DNA of 64,000 nucleotides from JAJPKK01 sp035311445. Its GTDB lineage: Bacteria; Pseudomonadota; Alphaproteobacteria; Rhizobiales; Xanthobacteraceae. Shown piece by piece: positions 59,792 to 64,000 of the stretch (positions within the stretch are counted from its first letter, which is position 1; each line of letters opens with the position of its first letter). The position numbers were made by a program, and so were the translations under genes. The DNA lies in NCBI GenBank assembly GCA_035311445.1, contig DATGCX010000326.1, forward strand, positions 18,129 to 82,128. The letters are read 5' to 3'. The notes below the pieces were generated by a model that was not told the origin of the DNA, did no database searches, and was given only the letters and a program-made list of their open reading frames with translations.

Positions 59792-61137
59792 ATTTGGCTG
59801 CTCGACTTTTTCTGCAGCGCGCCGTTTTGGGCGCGCTTATTTTTGTGGGCGCGTTCGCAGCGCTTCCGCGTTCTGCCGACGCCACAACGGTTGAACGCAT
59901 CGTCAGCCCGGGCGGAATTGCGGCTTGGCTGGTGAGTGAACCATCGGTTCCATTGATCGCAATGGACTTTGCCTTCAAGGGCGGGGCAACGCAGGATCCG
60001 CCGAACAGGGCCGGTGTGGCCAATATGACGGCTGCCCTGCTTGACGAAGGTGCCGGCGACATCGATTCAGACAGCTTCCATGAACGGGTCGAATCCAAGG
60101 CGATCGAGATGGGCTTCACCGCGACCAGAGACTACATCTCAGGGTCGCTGCGCACGCTGACCGAGAACCAGGATGAGGCGTTCGATCTGCTGCGGCTTGC
60201 GATCACCAAACCCCATTTCGACCCGGTGGATGTGGAGCGTATTCGCGAGCAGACGCTATCCGCGTTGCGTCGCGCGACTATGAGCCCGAATGAACTCGCC
60301 ACTGAGCGCTGGTGGGCCACCGCCTTCGCAGGTCATCCGTACGCGCAGCCGCCACGCGGCACTTTGGAATCGGTCCCTGCCATTACGGTCGATGACCTCA
60401 AGAACTTCACCCGCAAGGTATTCGCCCGCGACATCCTCAAGGTCGCTATTGTCGGAAATATCGACGCTGCGACCGCTGGCAAGCTGCTTGACCGGGTGTT
60501 CGGCGATCTGCCGGCCACGAGCGCGCTGTCCCCGGTCGCCAAGGCGATCCCGCAAGGACTGGGTCAAAAGATCGCGGTCAATCTCGACGTGCCGCAATCG
60601 GTGCTGATGATCGGCGGCGCCGGTATCCTGCGCAAGGACCCGGACTTCATGCCCGCCTTCGTGCTCAACCACATCCTTGGTGGCAGCGCCTTTTCATCGC
60701 GGCTCTATAAGGAGGTGCGCGAGGCGCGCGGCCTCGCCTATTCGGTCTACAGCGCTGTGATGCCGCTCGATTACGCGGCGCTGTTCATGAGTGCTACCGC
60801 GACCCGCTCCGATCGCACCAGCCAGACCTTGGAGGTGATAGAGGCGGAAATTCGCAAGATGGCGGAAACTGGTCCAACCGAGGAAGAACTCGCCAAGGCG
60901 AAGTCCTTCCTGACAGGGTCGTTTGGGCTGCGCTTCGACACGTCGACGAAGATTGCCGAGCAACTCGTGCTGATCCAGCTCGATGAACTCGGCATCGACT
61001 ATATCGACAAGCGCAACGGCTTGGTCGAAGCCGTGACAATGGCGGACGTCAAGCGTGTCGCCAAGCGCCTGCTCGACGCGAGGATGCTGGTCACGGTGGT
61101 TGGCAAACCGCAGCCTATCGCGGCCAAGGGCGGCTGA
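59788..61137 (+). CDS. M16 family protein, non-catalytic partner
   Basis: A 449-residue exported protein starting at GTG 59788 and overlapping the previous stop by 4 bp. At the place of HXXEH it reads AGVANMTAALLDEGAGDIDS, so the zinc site is lost. The later arginine/tyrosine motif of the family is kept: SRLYKEVREARGLAYSVYSA. This is the usual second subunit of bacterial M16B pairs, contributing substrate-binding residues. Translational coupling suggests 1:1 production. Confidence 0.92.
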   Translation: MNLAARLFLQRAVLGALIFVGAFAALPRSADATTVERIVSPGGIAAWLVSEPSVPLIAMDFAFKGGATQDPPNRAGVANMTAALLDEGAGDIDSDSFHERVESKAIEMGFTATRDYISGSLRTLTENQDEAFDLLRLAITKPHFDPVDVERIREQTLSALRRATMSPNELATERWWATAFAGHPYAQPPRGTLESVPAITVDDLKNFTRKVFARDILKVAIVGNIDAATAGKLLDRVFGDLPATSALSPVAKAIPQGLGQKIAVNLDVPQSVLMIGGAGILRKDPDFMPAFVLNHILGGSAFSSRLYKEVREARGLAYSVYSAVMPLDYAALFMSATATRSDRTSQTLEVIEAEIRKMAETGPTEEELAKAKSFLTGSFGLRFDTSTKIAEQLVLIQLDELGIDYIDKRNGLVEAVTMADVKRVAKRLLDARMLVTVVGKPQPIAAKGG

Positions 61138-61235
61138 AATGCGGAGCTGACCCGCTCACCATTTTCAGGGATGCCTCAGCTCTGGAAGGGCGCTATGGTG
61201 CGCGCCCTCAAATTGGCTGTCATGGAGACGCTGCG

Positions 61236-61838
61236 ATGAAACTCTATTTTTCCCCCGGCGCCTGCTCGTTGTCGCCGCACATCGTGTTGCGTGAGACCGG
61301 CGCGAATTTCGAGCTTGAGCAGGTCGACAATCGGGAAAAGAAGACCAAAACCGGTAAAGACTATTGGATCGTGAACCCGAAAGGGCAGGTGCCGTGCCTT
61401 GAACTCGACAATGGTGAAAAGCTCACCGAAGGCCCGGTGATCGTTCAATACATCGCCGACCAGAACGGCGCCGGCCTTGCCGGGGCGGCCGGCACCATGG
61501 AACGCTACCGTATCCAGGAATGGCTCAATTTCGTTACCTCGGAACTGCATAAGAGCTTCGGACCGATCTTCCGCCCCACTACGCCCGAGGCCTACAAGGA
61601 CATTTCGCGGGAGAACCTCGGCAAGCGCTTCGATTGGATCGACAAGCAGCTTGCTGGCAGGCAGTACCTGATGGGTGACAGGTTCTCGATCGCCGATGCG
61701 TACATGTTCACGGTGTTGCGCTGGTCGCCGCGCGTCAACATCGACACATCGAAATGGCCGAATATCAAGGCGTACATGGATCGCATTGCCGCACGGCCAA
61801 AGGTGCAGGAAGCCCTCAAGGCCGAGGGGCTGGCGTAG
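61236..61838 (+). CDS. Glutathione S-transferase, beta-like
   Basis: A 200-residue thioredoxin-fold plus helical protein. MKLYFSPGACSLSPHIVLRE contains the Cys-Ser of beta-class GSTs near residue 10, NPKGQVPCLELDNGEKLTEG is the cis-Pro glutathione site, and GDRFSIADAYMFTVLRW the N-capping box of the C-terminal domain. Convergent with a FAH-family hydrolase; in some genomes such pairs belong to maleylpyruvate or maleylacetoacetate pathways, which is only a hint here. Confidence 0.93.
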   Translation: MKLYFSPGACSLSPHIVLRETGANFELEQVDNREKKTKTGKDYWIVNPKGQVPCLELDNGEKLTEGPVIVQYIADQNGAGLAGAAGTMERYRIQEWLNFVTSELHKSFGPIFRPTTPEAYKDISRENLGKRFDWIDKQLAGRQYLMGDRFSIADAYMFTVLRWSPRVNIDTSKWPNIKAYMDRIAARPKVQEALKAEGLA

Positions 61839-61847
61839 ACGCTCACT

Positions 61848-62552
61848 TCAGCGGCCCCCCATCGTAACCGTCAGCTTGCCAACGGCCTCAATCTCGCATT
61901 CGAGCGTGTCGCCCGGGACGGTAGCGGCAACGCCGGAAGGGGTGCCGGTCATGATGATGTCGCCGGGGGCGAGCGCCACCATCTCGGACAGCTTCTCGAT
62001 CACCTCCGGCACCTTCCAGATCATCTGCGCCAGATCGCCGTCCTGGCGCAGTTGGCCATTGCATTTGAGGGTGATGCGCCCCGTGGTCCGATGGCCGGTC
62101 TGCGAGGCCGGCACGAGGGGGCCGCACGGTGCCGAGCCATCAAACGCCTTGCCGATTTCCCACGGCCGTTTGATATCGCGGGAGGCAATCTGCAGGTCGC
62201 GGCGGGTGAGGTCGATCCCGACGCCATAGCCCCAGATCAAGTCGTTCGCGGTCGCAGCCTTGAGAAAGCGGCCGCCGCCCCTGAGCGCCACCACCAGCTC
62301 CACCTCATGGTGCAGGTCGCGGGTGAGCGAGGGATACGGCACCGTCGCGCCGTCAGGCACGACGGCGTCGGCAGGCTTGGCGAAGAAGAACGGCGGTTCC
62401 CGCTCGTCCTGGCCCATTTCCCGGATGTGCTCCAGATAGTTGCGGCCGACGCACCAGATCCGTCGCACCGGGAACAGTTTATTGCTGCCTACAACCGCCA
62501 GGGCGGCCTGGGGCGGGGGCGGGATGACAAAGCGGGAAGCGTCTGCGGTCAT
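61848..62552 (-). CDS. Fumarylacetoacetate hydrolase family protein
   Basis: A 234-residue member, the size of single-domain acylpyruvases/fumarylpyruvate hydrolases. RIWCVGRNYLEHIREMGQDE opens the domain; FFFAKPADAVVPDG, DLHHEVELVVALRGGG (metal-binding Glu pair), GYGVGIDLTRRDLQ (Asp) and DIIMTGTPSGVAATVPGD follow. Probably hydrolyses a beta-diketo or acylpyruvate compound in the cytoplasm. Confidence 0.92.
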   Translation of the reverse strand: MTADASRFVIPPPPQAALAVVGSNKLFPVRRIWCVGRNYLEHIREMGQDEREPPFFFAKPADAVVPDGATVPYPSLTRDLHHEVELVVALRGGGRFLKAATANDLIWGYGVGIDLTRRDLQIASRDIKRPWEIGKAFDGSAPCGPLVPASQTGHRTTGRITLKCNGQLRQDGDLAQMIWKVPEVIEKLSEMVALAPGDIIMTGTPSGVAATVPGDTLECEIEAVGKLTVTMGGR

Positions 62553-62658
62553 GAGATATCTGCTGACTGGAGTGAAAACGTCGGGGGACGACCGAACCGT
62601 GTGCGGCCACTGCTCGTGGCCGAATAGACGGAAGGGGTCGGAAGGTCAATGTCGATCG

Positions 62659-63645
62659 TCAGTTCTGCAGCGTGCCAAGCTTGCGCTCCCAGGCGAGCGC
62701 GTGGGTCACGATCGTGACAAGATCGTCGAATTGAGGCCGCCACCCAAGCAACTCTCTGGCGCGCTCTGCTTGCGCCACGATCTGTACCGGATCGCCGGGC
62801 CGCGGGCCGCCGCGATCAACGCGGAAATCGACGCCGGACGCGCGTTTGACGGCGTCGATCACGTCGAGCACGGAAAATCCGCGGCCATATCCGCAGTTGA
62901 GGGTGACTGACCGGCCGCCCGACCGCAGATAGGCGAGGGCATCGCAGTGGGCTTGCACCAAGTCGGCGACGTGGATGTAGTCGCGGATGCAGGTGCCGTC
63001 GGGCGTCGGGTAATCGGTGCCAAACACGTCCATTTTGGCGCGCTTGCCGAGAGCCGTCTCGACCGCCACCTTGATGAGGTGGGTCGCGCCTCTGGTGGAT
63101 TGCCCGGTGCGGAGCTGGGGGTCGGCACCGGCGACATTGAAGTAACGCAGGATAACGTAATCGAGACCATGCGCGAGGCCGGCGTCGCGCAGCATAATCT
63201 CGGTCATGAGCTTCGAAGAGCCATAGGGTGACATGGGCGCCACCGGGTCGTCTTCGCTGATGGGCACCTTCGCGGGGTTGCCGTAAACCGCCGCGGTCGA
63301 AGAGAAGATGAAGTGCTTGACGCCGCCCTTGACGGCGCATTCGATCAGGGCGCGCGAGTTCACGGTGTTGTTGCGGTAATAGCCGAGCGGATCAGCCACC
63401 GAATCCGGCACAACGATCGATGCCGCAAAATGGATGATGGCGGACACCTCTTGCTCGGCGATCAGGCGGGCGACCAGTGCTTGGTCGCCGGTCTCGCCGA
63501 CCATGAGCGGAACGCCAACGGGTATCGCCCATTTGAACCCGGCGGACAGATTATCGAGCACGATCACGGCTTCGCCGGCGTCGATCAGCGCATGGATCAT
63601 GTGGCTGCCGATATAGCCGGCGCCGCCGGTAACCAGGATGGTCAT
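62659..63645 (-). CDS. galE: UDP-glucose 4-epimerase
   Basis: Interconverts UDP-glucose and UDP-galactose for surface polysaccharide. The 328-residue SDR protein begins MTILVTGGAGYIGSHMIHAL with the NAD loop; FSSTAAVYGNPAKVPISEDD carries the Ser/Thr and SPYGSSKLMTEIML the YxxxK catalytic pair. IRDYIHVADLVQAH and NCGYGRGFSVLDVIDAV are typical of GalE. Divergent from the heptosyltransferase gene, so both probably serve lipopolysaccharide assembly. Confidence 0.94.
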   Translation of the reverse strand: MTILVTGGAGYIGSHMIHALIDAGEAVIVLDNLSAGFKWAIPVGVPLMVGETGDQALVARLIAEQEVSAIIHFAASIVVPDSVADPLGYYRNNTVNSRALIECAVKGGVKHFIFSSTAAVYGNPAKVPISEDDPVAPMSPYGSSKLMTEIMLRDAGLAHGLDYVILRYFNVAGADPQLRTGQSTRGATHLIKVAVETALGKRAKMDVFGTDYPTPDGTCIRDYIHVADLVQAHCDALAYLRSGGRSVTLNCGYGRGFSVLDVIDAVKRASGVDFRVDRGGPRPGDPVQIVAQAERARELLGWRPQFDDLVTIVTHALAWERKLGTLQN

Positions 63646-63831
63646 AGGGTTCGCTCGCGCGGGGATGCTGGTGGTCTACTTCGATTCGGTATCAATTCCT
63701 AACCTGATCCTAACCCGGCGATTCTGACATGAGGCTGGCGTAAATGGCGTCGCATCGGGTGACAAACTGCCGTGTGCCGTATAAGAGCGAACGCCAACCT
63801 ACAGTCTCCTGGGGGAAAAGCCGTCCCGTCG

Positions 63832-64000
63832 ATGGCCGAGATTCTGTTCATCAAGACGTCTTCGCTGGGCGACGTGGTCCACCATATGCCGGCCATTACG
63901 GACGCGCGGCGGTACTTGCCTGATGCCCGGCTCGCCTGGGTGGTGGAGGAGGATTATGTGCCGCTTGCCCGTCTCCATCCGGCGGTCGATGACGTTATTC
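63832..64000 (+). CDS. waaC: Lipopolysaccharide heptosyltransferase I, N-terminus only
   Basis: ATG 63832 begins MAEILFIKTSSLGDVVHHMP, then AITDARRYLPDARLAWVVEE, the opening of GT9 heptosyltransferases, with KTSSLGDVVH as the diagnostic motif of WaaC. The window ends after about 56 codons. GGGGGAAAAG lies about 12 bases upstream. WaaC adds the first heptose to Kdo in the LPS core; WaaF is less likely given the motif. Confidence 0.82.
   Translation, partial: MAEILFIKTSSLGDVVHHMPAITDARRYLPDARLAWVVEEDYVPLARLHPAVDDVI

Noticed and set aside
1..64000. CRISPR array, rRNA operon, full IS element or prophage.
   Set aside because: No regularly spaced repeats with unique spacers, no rRNA-like sequence, no transposase or integrase motif and no structural phage genes were seen. 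The repeated sequences found are short palindromic or MITE-like units.

Overview
The window looks like chromosome from a high-GC alphaproteobacterium of the order Hyphomicrobiales (Rhizobiales), probably on the Xanthobacteraceae/Nitrobacteraceae side. The grounds are gene order and protein resemblance: divK-pleD next to rpmG; NUDIX, DUF983, rnr, topA, dprA, plsY, pyrC, pyrB in one block; ileS-lspA followed by a small exported protein and two M16 peptidases; and a TIGR01459 HAD protein beside ribF. The genus is inference, since no search could be run. The left edge cuts divK and the right edge cuts a heptosyltransferase gene.

Layout. 1-14.6 kb is mostly minus-strand housekeeping: end of divK, a collapsed pleD remnant, rpmG, a NUDIX hydrolase, DUF983 protein, rnr (RNase R), topA and dprA, then an AT-richer islet (9.3-11.5 kb) with unknown small genes and an HTH protein, then plsY, a catalytically degenerate pyrC and pyrB. 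15-21.4 kb holds a secreted esterase, a copper P-type ATPase behind an FNR/FixK-like box, a Tat-exported metallo-beta-lactamase-fold protein, ruvX and a UPF0173 hydrolase. 21.7-26.2 kb is the most unusual part: a patatin-like phospholipase (frameshifted in this sequence), a multi-pass membrane protein and a three-domain peptidoglycan hydrolase in one strand-aligned unit. 26.3-45.7 kb is mixed: glutathione peroxidase, MetE-like protein, an RND efflux pair, a GlsB-type protein, a DUF4062 gene fragment, dienelactone hydrolase, a c-type cytochrome, a tautomerase, carbonic anhydrase, CreA, an MFS transporter, an amidohydrolase, a CAP-domain lipoprotein and three small paralogous helical proteins. 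46-64 kb is again housekeeping: hisS, a class III aminotransferase, a GT39-type glycosyltransferase, ribF, ileS, lspA, the M16 pair, a GST, a FAH-family hydrolase, galE and the start of waaC.

Repeats are a main feature. Palindromic intergenic families recur, and one copy plus a second palindrome cluster lie in frame inside ileS. At 36.8-37.2 kb one miniature element is inserted in another with a perfect 11-bp target duplication, and the empty site is preserved in the copy at 16.2 kb. hisS has a roughly 650-bp AT-richer central segment that looks recombinant.

No rRNA gene, convincing tRNA gene, CRISPR array, full-length IS or prophage was seen. Start codons were chosen by reading Shine-Dalgarno sequences and family lengths by eye. 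GC differences are visual impressions, not computed values.
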